64,000 bases of DNA from assembly GCF_041583835.1 (NCBI RefSeq), contig NZ_JBFHFC010000003.1, forward strand, positions 62,001-126,000, given 5' to 3'. The notes under the pieces were generated by a model, which did not search any database, was not told where the DNA came from, and worked only from the letters and a program-made list of their open reading frames with translations. The stretch comes from Thiomicrorhabdus sp041583835. GTDB lineage: Bacteria > Pseudomonadota > Gammaproteobacteria > Thiomicrospirales > Thiomicrospiraceae. Positions within the stretch are counted from its first letter, which is position 1. Each line of letters opens with the position of its first letter. Below are positions 27,437 through 35,862 of the stretch, piece after piece. Made by a program: the position numbers and the translations under genes.

Positions 27437-28872
27437 TAAAAACGCTCCAACTCCGGGAAAGGCAATTGATTATTATGTACGTGCATCTGCCCGACTTCCG
27501 CACAACGGTGCAACGTCGGCACGGCCTTTCCTGGGTTCATCAATTCGGTGTCGTCGAACACCGCTTTAATCGCATGAAAAATTTCCAATTCCGGCGTCGC
27601 AAACTGGTGGCACATCGAATCCAGTTTCTCGACACCGACACCGTGTTCACCGGTGATGGTTCCGCCGACATCCAAACACAATTTAAGAATCTCGGCACCG
27701 AATTTTTCGGTCTGCTCCAGTTCACCCGGCTTATTCGCATCGTACAGAATCAGCGGATGCAAATTACCGTCACCGGCGTGAAAGACATTCGCCACTTCCA
27801 ATTGATATTTCTGAGAAAGTTTTTCAATCTGCTCTAACACAAACGCAAGCCGCTTACGCGGAATCGTTCCGTCCATGCAATAGTAATCCGGCGAAAATCG
27901 ACCGACGGCCGGAAAGGCGTTTTTACGTCCTTGCCACAAAGCGATACGCTCCGCTTCATTTTGAGAAACCTTGATGGTGGTGGCTCCGCTACGTTCGAGA
28001 ATTTTAGCGATTCGCTGGGTGTCCACTTTTACCTGATCGAAACTACCGTCAACTTCACACAATAACAATGCCTCGGCATCGAGCGGATATCCGACCTGCG
28101 CATACTCTTCCGCCGCCTTGATCGAAAACTTATCCATCATTTCCAAACCGGCCGGAATAATACCGCGTTCCAACACACTGGTCACCGCATCGGCACAGGC
28201 ACTTACGGAATCGAACCCCGCCATAACCAACTGAGCGGTATCCGGTTTAGGCAACAGCTTCACTTTGACTTCGACAATCACACCCAGCAGGCCTTCCGAA
28301 CCGTTCAACAAAGCCAACAGGTCAATGCCGTCGTCTTTTTCATCCAAGACCAAAATATCGCCTTCCATATTCACCACGGTGATGGAAAGAACGTTATGGA
28401 CGGTCAAGCCGTATTTAAGGCAATGTACACCGCCGGAATTTTCGGCAACGTTACCGCCAATCGAACAGGCAACTTGGGAGGAAGGATCGGGTGCGTAATA
28501 AAGGCCGTAAGGTTCGACCGCTTGAGTCACGGAAATGTTTCTGACGCCCGGTTGAAGCACGGCAGTGCGTGCCAAAGGATCGATATGCAAAATACGGTTC
28601 ATCTTGGAAAGACCAAGTACGATTCCTTCGGAAAGCGGCAGTGCGCCGCCGGCTAATCCGGTACCCGAACCGCGTGTAATCACAGGTGTTTTATGTTTTT
28701 TACAGATTTGTAATGCCGTTTGCACTTCTTCGACATTATTAGGAAGCACAACCGCCAGAGGTTTCTGCCGATAGGCCGACAATCCGTCACACTCGTAAGG
28801 CGCACACTGCTCCGTGTCTGCAATCACGCTACCGCTAGGTAACGTTTGTATCAATTCTTGTATAACACTCAT
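27436..28872 (-). CDS. glcD: Glycolate oxidase subunit GlcD
   Basis: A 478-residue FAD-linked oxidase of the GlcD/lactate dehydrogenase family. The FAD domain has TRGSGTGLAGGALPLSEGI and PDPSSQVACSIGGNVAENSG; the C-terminal substrate domain has ANVFHAGDGNLHPLILYD and GTITGEHGVGVEK, whose histidines are catalytic or metal-binding. It heads glcDEF and is divergent from the glyoxylate aminotransferase at 28968, so both could share a control region of about 95 bases. No glcC-type regulator is encoded nearby. Confidence 0.94.
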   Translation of the reverse strand: MSVIQELIQTLPSGSVIADTEQCAPYECDGLSAYRQKPLAVVLPNNVEEVQTALQICKKHKTPVITRGSGTGLAGGALPLSEGIVLGLSKMNRILHIDPLARTAVLQPGVRNISVTQAVEPYGLYYAPDPSSQVACSIGGNVAENSGGVHCLKYGLTVHNVLSITVVNMEGDILVLDEKDDGIDLLALLNGSEGLLGVIVEVKVKLLPKPDTAQLVMAGFDSVSACADAVTSVLERGIIPAGLEMMDKFSIKAAEEYAQVGYPLDAEALLLCEVDGSFDQVKVDTQRIAKILERSGATTIKVSQNEAERIALWQGRKNAFPAVGRFSPDYYCMDGTIPRKRLAFVLEQIEKLSQKYQLEVANVFHAGDGNLHPLILYDANKPGELEQTEKFGAEILKLCLDVGGTITGEHGVGVEKLDSMCHQFATPELEIFHAIKAVFDDTELMNPGKAVPTLHRCAEVGQMHVHNNQLPFPELERF

Positions 28873-28967
28873 AATTGGGATTATAATTGATTTAAATCAA
28901 GTTTCATCCAATTTTTTTATCACCCTACTGAAACGGTAGCAATCTCAAGTAAGGAAAGTTGAACGCT

Positions 28968-30083
28968 ATGCAATCATTCAATCCACCTATTCGTACTTTA
29001 ATGGGTCCAGGCCCTTCCGACGTTCACCCACGCATTCTATCTGCCATGGCTCGTCCGACTATCGGTCACCTTGACCCTGAATTCGTCCGCATGATGGACG
29101 AAGTCAAAACCCTTTTAAAGTATGCGTTTCAGACAGAAAACGAAATGACCATGCCGGTATCGGCACCTGGTTCGGCCGGCATGGAAACCTGCTTCGCGAA
29201 CCTGGTCGAACCGGGCGATAAAGTCATTGTCTGCATCAACGGTGTTTTCGGGATGCGTATGAAAGAAAACGTCGAACGTACCGGCGGAATCTGCATTGAG
29301 GTTCACGACGATTGGGGAACGGCGGTTTCTCCCGAAAAAGTGGAAGCGACATTAAAAGAACACAGCGACGCAAAAATCGTTGCATTCGTACACGCTGAAA
29401 CCTCAACCGGTGCTTGCTCGGATGTGAAAGCGATTTGTGATATCGCACAAAAATACGACTGTTTGACCATTGTTGACGCCGTAACTTCATTGGGTGGCGT
29501 TCCGATTAAAGTGGACGAATGGGGTGTTGACGCGATCTATTCCGGTACCCAGAAATGTCTTTCCTGTACGCCAGGTTTGTCACCGGTCAGCTTCAACGAG
29601 CGCGCCTTGGATAAAGTCCGCAACCGTAAAACCAAAGTACAGAGCTGGTTCCTGGATTTGAACTTGGTTATGGGCTACTGGGGTCAAGGTGCCAAACGTG
29701 CCTACCACCATACCGCGCCAATCAATGCGCTTTACGGTTTGCACGAATCATTGGTCATGCTTAAAGAAGAAGGATTGGAAAACGCTTGGGCACGTCATGC
29801 AGCCATGCATGAAAAACTGAAAGCCGGTCTTGAAGAAATGGGCATCAAGTTCGTAGTTGACGAAGCGGTTCGTTTGCCGCAACTAAACTCTGTTTGGATT
29901 CCGGAAGGCTTTGACGATGCGGCGGTTCGCTCCGAATTGTTAAACACATACAACTTGGAAATCGGTGCTGGTCTTGGCGACTTCGCCGGTAAAGTATGGC
30001 GTATCGGCCTAATGGGCTTCTCGGCCAAAGAAGAGAACGTTCTTTTCTGCCTATCCGCTTTGAAAAAGGTATTGGGCAAATAA
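28968..30083 (+). CDS. Serine/alanine-glyoxylate aminotransferase
   Basis: A 371-residue class V PLP aminotransferase. The N-terminal PPIRTLMGPGPSDVHPRI and HLDPEF, the DAVTSLGGVPIKVDEW aspartate loop and the lysine in YSGTQKCLSCTPGLSPV match alanine- or serine-glyoxylate aminotransferases. It would turn glyoxylate into glycine, consistent with the divergent glcDEF. An in-frame TTG at 28959 precedes it, but AAGGAAAG ends 9 bases before this ATG. The amino donor (Ala or Ser) cannot be fixed from sequence. Confidence 0.92.
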   Translation: MQSFNPPIRTLMGPGPSDVHPRILSAMARPTIGHLDPEFVRMMDEVKTLLKYAFQTENEMTMPVSAPGSAGMETCFANLVEPGDKVIVCINGVFGMRMKENVERTGGICIEVHDDWGTAVSPEKVEATLKEHSDAKIVAFVHAETSTGACSDVKAICDIAQKYDCLTIVDAVTSLGGVPIKVDEWGVDAIYSGTQKCLSCTPGLSPVSFNERALDKVRNRKTKVQSWFLDLNLVMGYWGQGAKRAYHHTAPINALYGLHESLVMLKEEGLENAWARHAAMHEKLKAGLEEMGIKFVVDEAVRLPQLNSVWIPEGFDDAAVRSELLNTYNLEIGAGLGDFAGKVWRIGLMGFSAKEENVLFCLSALKKVLGK

Positions 30084-30096
30084 ACCGTGATTTAAT

Positions 30097-30123
30097 CCCG
30101 GATTAAACCCAAGTAAATCCGGG
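30097..30123 (+). repeat. Hairpin after the aminotransferase gene
   Basis: CCCGGATT / AATCCGGG, a perfect 8-bp inverted repeat with an 11-base loop, 13 bases after the stop codon and just before a terminator. It may protect the 3' end of the message. Confidence 0.5.
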
Positions 30124-30132
30124 TTGAAACTG

Positions 30133-30178
30133 AACCGCTCCGCCGCATTGAATTTCATTGTGACCGGGCGGTTTTTTT
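30133..30178 (+). terminator. Aminotransferase terminator
   Basis: AACCGCTC pairs with GGGCGGTT (one T-G pair), enclosing a 25-base loop with secondary pairing, followed by seven T. Confidence 0.75.
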
Positions 30179-30272
30179 ATGCCCGAAACCTGCTTAATCA
30201 ATCTTTACAATCTTCTCTGAACGAATTCAAAATCCTTCCGTACAGAAACTTAAATCCGGAATATCCGTCAAT

Positions 30273-30617
30273 ATGATTCAATTAACCGACTCTCTCAGCA
30301 CCTGGACGACGGCCGACTTCAAACCCCGTTTTATTGCGGAAGTACAACGTTTGGATGGCAGAAAACTACCTTTACAAGCGGGTCTATCTTTATCAAGCTA
30401 TGCGTTGTTCGATGACTTCAAGGTGATGGTATTGAATACGGAGGAAGATAGAGACTTCATCTTCGTAAAAACAGGTCTCTTTTACACCGGCATTATTTCC
30501 GGTTGCAGTTGCGCCGACGATCCGACGCCACTGGACGAACAAAACGAATATTGCGAAGTTCTATTCAAGATAGACAAATGTAACGGTATGACAGAAGTCT
30601 CGCTGCTGGGGAATTAA
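30273..30617 (+). CDS. Conserved-looking protein of unknown function
   Basis: A 114-residue soluble protein without signal peptide or membrane segment. The C-terminal part has four cysteines (GCSCADDP near 77-80, then EYC and DKC), which could bind a metal. Codon use resembles its neighbours. It lies between two terminators, so it is probably transcribed alone. I do not recognise the family. Confidence 0.65.
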   Translation: MIQLTDSLSTWTTADFKPRFIAEVQRLDGRKLPLQAGLSLSSYALFDDFKVMVLNTEEDRDFIFVKTGLFYTGIISGCSCADDPTPLDEQNEYCEVLFKIDKCNGMTEVSLLGN

Positions 30618-30680
30618 AATCCTCTTTATAAGAAAACGCTTAATCGGCCAACCTTTGGTAACGCCCTACTCCGAAAATAA

Positions 30681-30705
30681 AAAAAGCAGCCATTGGCTGC
30701 TTTTT
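30681..30705. terminator. Bidirectional terminator between the 114-aa gene and fur
   Basis: AAAAAGCAGCC / GGCTGCTTTTT with a 3-base loop; perfect stem with T-runs in both directions, between convergent genes. Confidence 0.92.
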
Positions 30706-30741
30706 CTTAACGAACTGCTGAATCCCGTCAGACCCAAACCG

Positions 30742-31146
30742 TTATTCCGGTAAGGTTCCGTAAATTACCAAATTATGGCCCGAAAGGTCGTAACCGTTCT
30801 CTTTGGCAATTTCTTGGATACGTTCCTCGATAACCGCATCGACAAACTCTTTCACCTTGCCGCTCTTCAAACAAACCAAATGGTCATGGTTGTCGCCGGT
30901 ATCCAATTCAAAAATCGAAATATTGTTCTCAAAATTCAGGCGACGCACAATACCGGCCTGCTCGAATTGAGTCAGTACACGGTAAACGGTTGCCAAGCCA
31001 ACCTCTTCACCTTGATCCAATAATATCTTATAAACGTCTTCCGCGGTTAAATGGTGATCTTCACCTGCACTCTCCAAAATCTCAAGAATTTTCAATCTCG
31101 GCAAGGTAACCTTCAAGCCCTTTTTCTTCAGCTCCGCTCCGCTCAT
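30742..31146 (-). CDS. fur: Ferric uptake regulator Fur
   Basis: A 134-residue Fur. The winged-helix domain contains LPRLKILEILE, HLTAEDVYKILL and EEVGLATVYRVLTQFEQAGIV; the metal-binding dimerisation domain has FELDTGDNHDHLVCLKSG. The second cysteine of the usual CxxC (E. coli CLDC) is a serine here, and the His-rich tail is absent, as in some pseudomonad Fur proteins. With iron it would repress iron-uptake genes. It is divergent from bamE, the usual gammaproteobacterial arrangement. Confidence 0.96.
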   Translation of the reverse strand: MSGAELKKKGLKVTLPRLKILEILESAGEDHHLTAEDVYKILLDQGEEVGLATVYRVLTQFEQAGIVRRLNFENNISIFELDTGDNHDHLVCLKSGKVKEFVDAVIEERIQEIAKENGYDLSGHNLVIYGTLPE

Positions 31147-31247
31147 TTGAACCTCAATTCCTTATACGTTATTATTGTGATTGTGACGCATCCACATCTC
31201 TTCGATAGCGTGTATAATAAACCATTTTTGAGCCAACTAGAATATTA

Positions 31248-31649
31248 ATGAAAATGACCCCAATCCTGAACTCTGTTCTTAAAGCGGCTCTGCTTAGCGC
31301 CCAGAAACATTCCAAACTACTTTTAGCGTTAGGCTTATCGGGAAGCATGATGGCGGGATGTTCAATTTTTGAACCCTACAAAGCCACCTTAACACAAGGC
31401 ACCATCATCTCTCAGGAAGCGATTGGACTATTGCAAGAAGGCTTAACCAAGGACCAGACAAGACAGTTATTCGGTCCGCCGATGGGTGAAGATCCATTCA
31501 ATCCAAATATTTGGAGTTACGCATTCTATACCACCGACGACAATTTCCATCCGGATGCGGTTAAACGCCTGTCGGTCGTATTCGATGCCGACCAGATGAT
31601 TGAATCCTGGAAAATCTCCGAAGAACCCATTCAGCTTCAAGACCACTAA
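31248..31649 (+). CDS. bamE: Outer membrane assembly lipoprotein BamE
   Basis: A 133-residue lipoprotein with a long charged N-terminus, a hydrophobic stretch and the lipobox MMAGC (Cys near residue 38). The mature part has the SmpA/OmlA fold signature ISQEAIGLLQEGLTKDQTRQLFGPP. It belongs to the BAM complex that inserts beta-barrel proteins. The leader of about 37 residues is longer than usual; later in-frame starts such as ATG at 31347 (MMAG) would be too short, so the first ATG or the ATG at 31254 is likely. Confidence 0.93.
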   Translation: MKMTPILNSVLKAALLSAQKHSKLLLALGLSGSMMAGCSIFEPYKATLTQGTIISQEAIGLLQEGLTKDQTRQLFGPPMGEDPFNPNIWSYAFYTTDDNFHPDAVKRLSVVFDADQMIESWKISEEPIQLQDH

Positions 31650-31784
31650 TCGGCAAGCACTCATCTAAGCCAATCCCCCGCCTCTGACCTCTTCCAAAAC
31701 CATAGGCGGGAGGTTAAATGAATCCCTTACCTTTACCTCCGCGTCTTCATAGATTCTTCAAATCGAATGACTTTAATTTATATC

Positions 31785-32066
31785 TCAATCTTTCTGCTGA
31801 CGACGTTCGCTCTCGACCTGCTGACGTCTTCTATCACGCGGATCGACCTTCAGCGGACGATATACCTCGATACGGTCCCCTTCACGCAACACCGTATCCA
31901 ACGTTACCTGCTTACCGAAAATTCCAACCTTATCGATGTCAAGCAGAGGAAACTCTTCCATTAACTTGGAGGACTTTAAAGCCTGCTCGACCGTACAGCC
32001 TTCCTCTACTTGTTGCTCGAATAAATACTGCTCTTTCGGCAGAGCGTAAGCTACTTCAATACGCAT
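31785..32066 (-). CDS. rnfH: RnfH family ubiquitin-like protein
   Basis: A 93-residue protein of the RnfH/YfjF (UPF0125) family, with a beta-grasp fold: IEVAYALPKEQYLFEQQV, VGIFGKQVTLDTVL and the C-terminal DRIEVYRPLKVDPRDRRRQ. Function is unresolved. It lies 16 bases after ratA on the same strand, the classical ratA-rnfH pair. Confidence 0.92.
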   Translation of the reverse strand: MRIEVAYALPKEQYLFEQQVEEGCTVEQALKSSKLMEEFPLLDIDKVGIFGKQVTLDTVLREGDRIEVYRPLKVDPRDRRRQQVESERRQQKD

Positions 32067-32082
32067 GGATTATCCTTTTGAG

Positions 32083-32514
32083 TTAAGCGTAGACTTGTTT
32101 GGCACGTTCACAGAATGCATCCACCAAGGTATTCGCAATCTGCTCGAATATCGGACCAATCGCCGCATTCAATAAACCGCTACTGACCTCAAATTCCACT
32201 TCAAAGCTGATTTTACAGGCATCGACATCCAATACCTTGAACTCCCACTCGCCTTTTAACGCCTTAAAAGGACCGTCCACCAAATTCATCTCAATCCGCT
32301 GGCCCGGCACAAGGTGATTGCGTGTACTAAAAGTCTGCTTGATACCCGCTTTGGCAATGGTGACCTTCGCCTGCATTTCAAACTCGGTTTGAGAAACCAC
32401 CTCTGCATCACCACACCAAGGCAAAAATTCCGGATAAGAAGCGACATCATTAACAAGGTCGAAAACCTGCTGTGCCGAATAAGGAAGCAAGGCCGTTCTT
32501 GTGATCTTTTTCAT
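32083..32514 (-). CDS. ratA: RatA/COQ10-type START domain protein
   Basis: A 143-residue SRPBCC/START-like protein related to Coq10 and E. coli RatA. The start MKKITRTALLPYSAQQVF and the segments DVASYPEFLPWCGDAEVV and FSTRNHL are diagnostic. Homologues bind ubiquinone; E. coli RatA was also reported to inhibit 70S ribosome assembly, but the toxin label is doubtful for the family. An in-frame ATG seven codons upstream (32535) is an alternative start. Confidence 0.9.
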   Translation of the reverse strand: MKKITRTALLPYSAQQVFDLVNDVASYPEFLPWCGDAEVVSQTEFEMQAKVTIAKAGIKQTFSTRNHLVPGQRIEMNLVDGPFKALKGEWEFKVLDVDACKISFEVEFEVSSGLLNAAIGPIFEQIANTLVDAFCERAKQVYA

Positions 32515-32733
32515 ATCTACAGCTATATTCCACACTGACTAAAAATATTCACATCCCCCGATCCGTTTCACATTTCATCAAACACGTAATCATGAAAGCG
32601 GCGAATGCCTAAAAAAGGGAATTATACCAAAGCTCCGCCACCCGGCTTAAAGAGTGTTCCGTGAATTCCACAAAGATTGCGCTATAATCCATAAAAGAAT
32701 CCGTCACCGAATCCAAAACACAGAGGGCTCGAT

Positions 32734-33453
32734 ATGAAACATTTGATTACCATCGGCTTGATATGCGCCACGTTCAATGCCGCCGCAGGCGAGTACCAGG
32801 AAATTGAAAACCCGCCAGCCTCCGCAGGTGGATTCATCAAAGACAGCTTTGTGGTCAACTACAGCGCCGACGACTTCACCGATAAAATCGACGAAGCCAA
32901 GATTCTCTATATTCCTAAAGATTTTTCCACTCAACCCGCGTTTTTCTTCCGTCGCCGCCCCTACTACACTAACTTCAGCGTGCAATTTCTGGAACAGGAA
33001 GATAAGCTGAAAAACTCGGATGGCAGCCTGACCAACGTCGCCGCGTCTTTCGCCGAGCACGGTTTTGTCTACAATGCCAAGCACGACTTAAAAGTTTCCA
33101 CCGGCAGCGACAGCGAACGCATAAAAGTGCTGCTTGGCGGACAAAACAATCACTTAACCAAACTCTTCAAAACCGATGTTAAGCAATCACCCGGCCTATT
33201 GGGAATGAGTTTCTACTTCACATTCAATTATCAGGAAATGCCCGATTTCCGCGGCGCCTCCAACACCGACGATACCAAAGACGTCTTCAAGCTGCTAAAC
33301 CGCTCCCTAGAAAAACAGCAACCGCTACATTTGCAACTGGACGGACGAAACGCACCCGATCGCGATTTTGAGCTGGATATCAAACGAATGCAGCAGGCTG
33401 TTCCTGAATCCGTAATCGACTTCTGCCTAAGCGGACGCAAATTAATCAACTAA
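32734..33453 (+). CDS. Exported protein of unknown function
   Basis: A 239-residue protein with a signal peptide (about 1-18, ending NAAAG), so probably periplasmic or surface-bound. The mature part has no repeats and no membrane segment; a single cysteine lies near the C-terminus. The RRRPYYTNFSVQFLEQ region looks like beta strand. It interrupts the usual ratA/smpB neighbourhood. I do not recognise the family. The start matches a normal signal sequence, with GAGGG 9 bases upstream. Confidence 0.7.
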   Translation: MKHLITIGLICATFNAAAGEYQEIENPPASAGGFIKDSFVVNYSADDFTDKIDEAKILYIPKDFSTQPAFFFRRRPYYTNFSVQFLEQEDKLKNSDGSLTNVAASFAEHGFVYNAKHDLKVSTGSDSERIKVLLGGQNNHLTKLFKTDVKQSPGLLGMSFYFTFNYQEMPDFRGASNTDDTKDVFKLLNRSLEKQQPLHLQLDGRNAPDRDFELDIKRMQQAVPESVIDFCLSGRKLIN

Positions 33454-33482
33454 GTATAAATTTAACGCCCGGATTGTAGCCT

Positions 33483-33490
33483 GATATAAT
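33483..33490 (+). promoter_or_regulatory. Extended -10 element upstream of smpB
   Basis: TGATATAAT is a complete extended -10 (TGnTATAAT) 46 bases before the smpB start. No convincing -35 element is seen. Confidence 0.45.
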
Positions 33491-33536
33491 ACGCATCCAC
33501 TTAAAACAGAATTAAAGCACGGTTGTTTTACCCCTT

Positions 33537-34022
33537 ATGGCGAAGAAAAAATCGAATAAAAAAGATAACTCCCATCAGATTGCGCAAAACAAAAAGGCGC
33601 GTCACGATTACTTCATCGAAGAAGTACACGAAGCCGGACTTTCTCTAGAAGGTTGGGAGATCAAAAGCATCCGTGCAGGCAAGGTCAACATTCGTGAAAG
33701 CTACATTCTTCTAAAAGACAATGAAGCCTATCTTTTCGGCGCTCAAATCACGCCGCTAATCACCGCATCGACCCACACGATCCACGACCCGATGCGCTTG
33801 CGCAAGTTGTTGTTGCACCGTCGTGAACTGGATCGCTTGATCGGCCAGGTCGATCGCGGCGGTTACACCATCGTTCCGCTGGATATGCACTGGAGTAAAA
33901 ACGGCAAGGTCAAATGCGACATCGGACTGGCTAAAGGTAAGAAACTTCATGACAAACGTGCCACCGAAAAAGAACGCGAGTGGAACCGAGATAAACAAAG
34001 AATCTTGAAAACCGCACGTTAA
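33537..34022 (+). CDS. smpB: SsrA-binding protein SmpB
   Basis: A 161-residue SmpB, which carries tmRNA to stalled ribosomes. It has the OB-fold with IAQNKKARHDYFIEEVHEAG, GWEIKSIRAGKVNIRESY and the Arg/Lys-rich C-terminal tail (KRATEKEREWNRDKQRILK) that occupies the empty mRNA channel. The gene lies directly upstream of the tmRNA gene it serves. Confidence 0.97.
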   Translation: MAKKKSNKKDNSHQIAQNKKARHDYFIEEVHEAGLSLEGWEIKSIRAGKVNIRESYILLKDNEAYLFGAQITPLITASTHTIHDPMRLRKLLLHRRELDRLIGQVDRGGYTIVPLDMHWSKNGKVKCDIGLAKGKKLHDKRATEKEREWNRDKQRILKTAR

Positions 34023-34035
34023 AACCCTATATAAT
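34005..34035 (+). promoter_or_regulatory. Possible tmRNA promoter
   Basis: TTGAAA (34005-34010) and TATAAT (34030-34035) with a 19-base spacer, overlapping the end of smpB. It would give a tmRNA precursor with a leader of about 160 bases. Confidence 0.4.
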
Positions 34036-34200
34036 ACCCAAGCTTGATAAACGGCGGTTAAATCGCGAATTAATCAAGTTTAGTTCTTTTAAAATTTGGA
34101 AACCTTAATATTAGGTTTCTCTCGTTTAAAAGCAAACGGCCTAAAGTTTTAAACTGGCCTGCCGACTTTTAAACAACGTCAAATTGACGCATTTCTATTT

Positions 34201-34557
34201 GGGGATGTACTGGTTTCGACGGGGAGACTGAAGCTTAAGATGCATGTCGTGCCTGAACAATGCACGTAAATCTTAGTTCAAACAGTTATAGTTGCAAACG
34301 ACGATAACTACGCTCTAGCGGCTTAATTCCCGCTGGTGCAGCGCAGGCCAGTTGCCTATGGCCCCTGTCGCTGTATCGACTTACATAGGATCGCGTCGGG
34401 TACGTGTTTGGGTGCCCATCGCTAAACTTAACAAACTCGCTTAGTGTGATCCCTGCTGGTCGGGCAGCATCTAGGTTAAATGAATAGACCAAATAAACAT
34501 GTAGAGTTTTAAGTGGATGCTTTCCGGACGGCGGTTCGATTCCGCCCATCTCCACCA
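34201..34557 (+). ncRNA. ssrA: Transfer-messenger RNA
   Basis: A one-piece tmRNA of about 357 bases. The 5' end GGGGATGTACTGGTTTCGAC and 3' end GGTTCGATTCCGCCCATCTCCACCA form the alanyl tRNA-like domain with an encoded CCA. The tag reading frame at 34294-34326 translates as ANDDNYALAA then TAA, ending in the hydrophobic ALAA recognised by ClpXP. It rescues stalled ribosomes with SmpB from the gene just upstream. Confidence 0.97.
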
Positions 34558-34929
34558 ATTACAATTTAGTTGAACACCTTCAGCGCTAACTAAGACCGGA
34601 GCCTCGTCCTCCCGTTTAAGAACTTGCTCTCCGAGCGAAATCCTTGCTTACAAATATTTCTGTACTGACAAGACGATTTCTTTTACCCAGACAATTCACA
34701 AAAACGATTCTCTTCATTTTTACATTCCCTTCACTTTGATTTACCCTCTTTTATTTATCAATCTGCTTAAAATTTTCAAAATAAATAGGTACTTACAGCC
34801 TCTTTGCGTTATAGTTTTTTTAGACAAAAAGAAGAACAATGAAAACTATGTTCCGGTCTTTTCAGGGAAAGTCAGATAAAAAGGAATGGAATGGATTCTA
34901 GTTCCTGGCTCTATTGAAGGATTAATAAC
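34558..34929. other. Gap after tmRNA, no gene seen
   Basis: This 372-base AT-rich stretch holds no convincing reading frame or strong hairpin. The tmRNA 3' end is a common target for integrative elements, but I found no second copy of its end sequence and no integrase within the window. Confidence 0.5.
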
Positions 34930-35571
34930 GTGTTTAAATTCATAAAAAGCCTATTTTCGTCAGCCAATTCCGATGTAAAGACGAAAACACCTCCCCTCCT
35001 TGACCAGCAGCCTGATACCGGTGAATCGACTACTCCCGCTAAAGAACTTCTAAAACAAGCCACTTCGCTTAAAAAAGAAAAAAAGTACGATCAAGCATGT
35101 GAAAAACTTCAGGAATCCTATCAAGCACTGGGCGCGGAAAACCTGACAATCAAAGATCGCCTTCGACTTCCCATGTACCTGCAACTCGCTAAACGTAATG
35201 AAGAAGGATGGAATGAACTCAACCGCCTGACACTCAAGTATATAGACGTTTCCTCCCAGGTAGAGATCGCTAATCAAATGCGGATATTTTTGCAAAACGA
35301 CCAAAAGTACGCACAAGCGATTCTGTTCGCGATTTGGACTTTATGTAAAGAGATTGAAAGAGATCGATTTAATCAGACAATAAGTGAACAGCTCATACAA
35401 GAAAACATGGCTCCGAATAATATTGAATCCAGAATTTCCCCTCTTTTAAAAAAAGAGAACAAGCCTCATTTAACGGAAACGATTTCAAAACAGACATCGG
35501 AATACCTGCAATCGACTCAACACTATGACCTACGGGCAATCAAAAACCTGTTAAGCGAAATAATGGAATAA
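34930..35571 (+). CDS. Helical, possibly TPR-like protein of unknown function
   Basis: A 213-residue soluble protein starting at GTG with GAAGG 9 bases upstream. The N-terminal 35 residues are polar and low in complexity. Residues about 37-130 look like paired helices (KELLKQATSLKKEKKYDQACEKL would suit a TPR), but the repeat is not clean. The rest is charged helix. It is richer in AT than the genes before tmRNA. I do not recognise the family. Confidence 0.65.
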   Translation: MFKFIKSLFSSANSDVKTKTPPLLDQQPDTGESTTPAKELLKQATSLKKEKKYDQACEKLQESYQALGAENLTIKDRLRLPMYLQLAKRNEEGWNELNRLTLKYIDVSSQVEIANQMRIFLQNDQKYAQAILFAIWTLCKEIERDRFNQTISEQLIQENMAPNNIESRISPLLKKENKPHLTETISKQTSEYLQSTQHYDLRAIKNLLSEIME

Positions 35572-35715
35572 ACCTCAGTAAGATAAAAAAAGAAACAATT
35601 TATTCCATGCCGCTTTTTTCGTCCAATTCACATACAGACGAACTCAACTCGCCCTTCTTCTGCGTCGGTTCAACTACTCGTTTATTTAATTTGTTTCATG
35701 CCGCCAACTAATTCC

Positions 35716-35816
35716 TTATCGTTATAAACGGCTATATCCCCTAATTAAACTCTGTATATTTATGGGGTCCGTAATAAGCAACACTCAACGGACATTTATC
35801 ACTCCTATAACGATAA
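35716..35816. repeat. Nested inverted repeats upstream of the binding-protein operon
   Basis: TTATCGTTATA (35716-35726) is the exact inverse of TATAACGATAA (35806-35816), and inside it GTCCGT (35767-35772) mirrors ACGGAC (35788-35793). They end about 50-95 bases before the binding-protein gene, so they may be an operator or an RNA hairpin. Confidence 0.4.
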
Positions 35817-35862
35817 ATCCTATGATATGATGCCTTAAACTAACCATATACTTTAAAAGGTT

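Noticed and set aside
31672..31713. Possible terminator after bamE (CCCGCCT / AGGCGGG)
   Set aside because: The 7-bp stem encloses a loop of over 20 bases and has no T-run, so support is too weak.
32083..32514. RatA-RnfH as a toxin-antitoxin system
   Set aside because: The pair is a conserved housekeeping arrangement, and the START-domain protein is better explained as a ubiquinone-binding Coq10 relative.
34201..34557. A 90-codon minus-strand frame within the tmRNA gene
   Set aside because: The tmRNA is clear on the plus strand; its opposing frame is a by-product of conserved RNA sequence.
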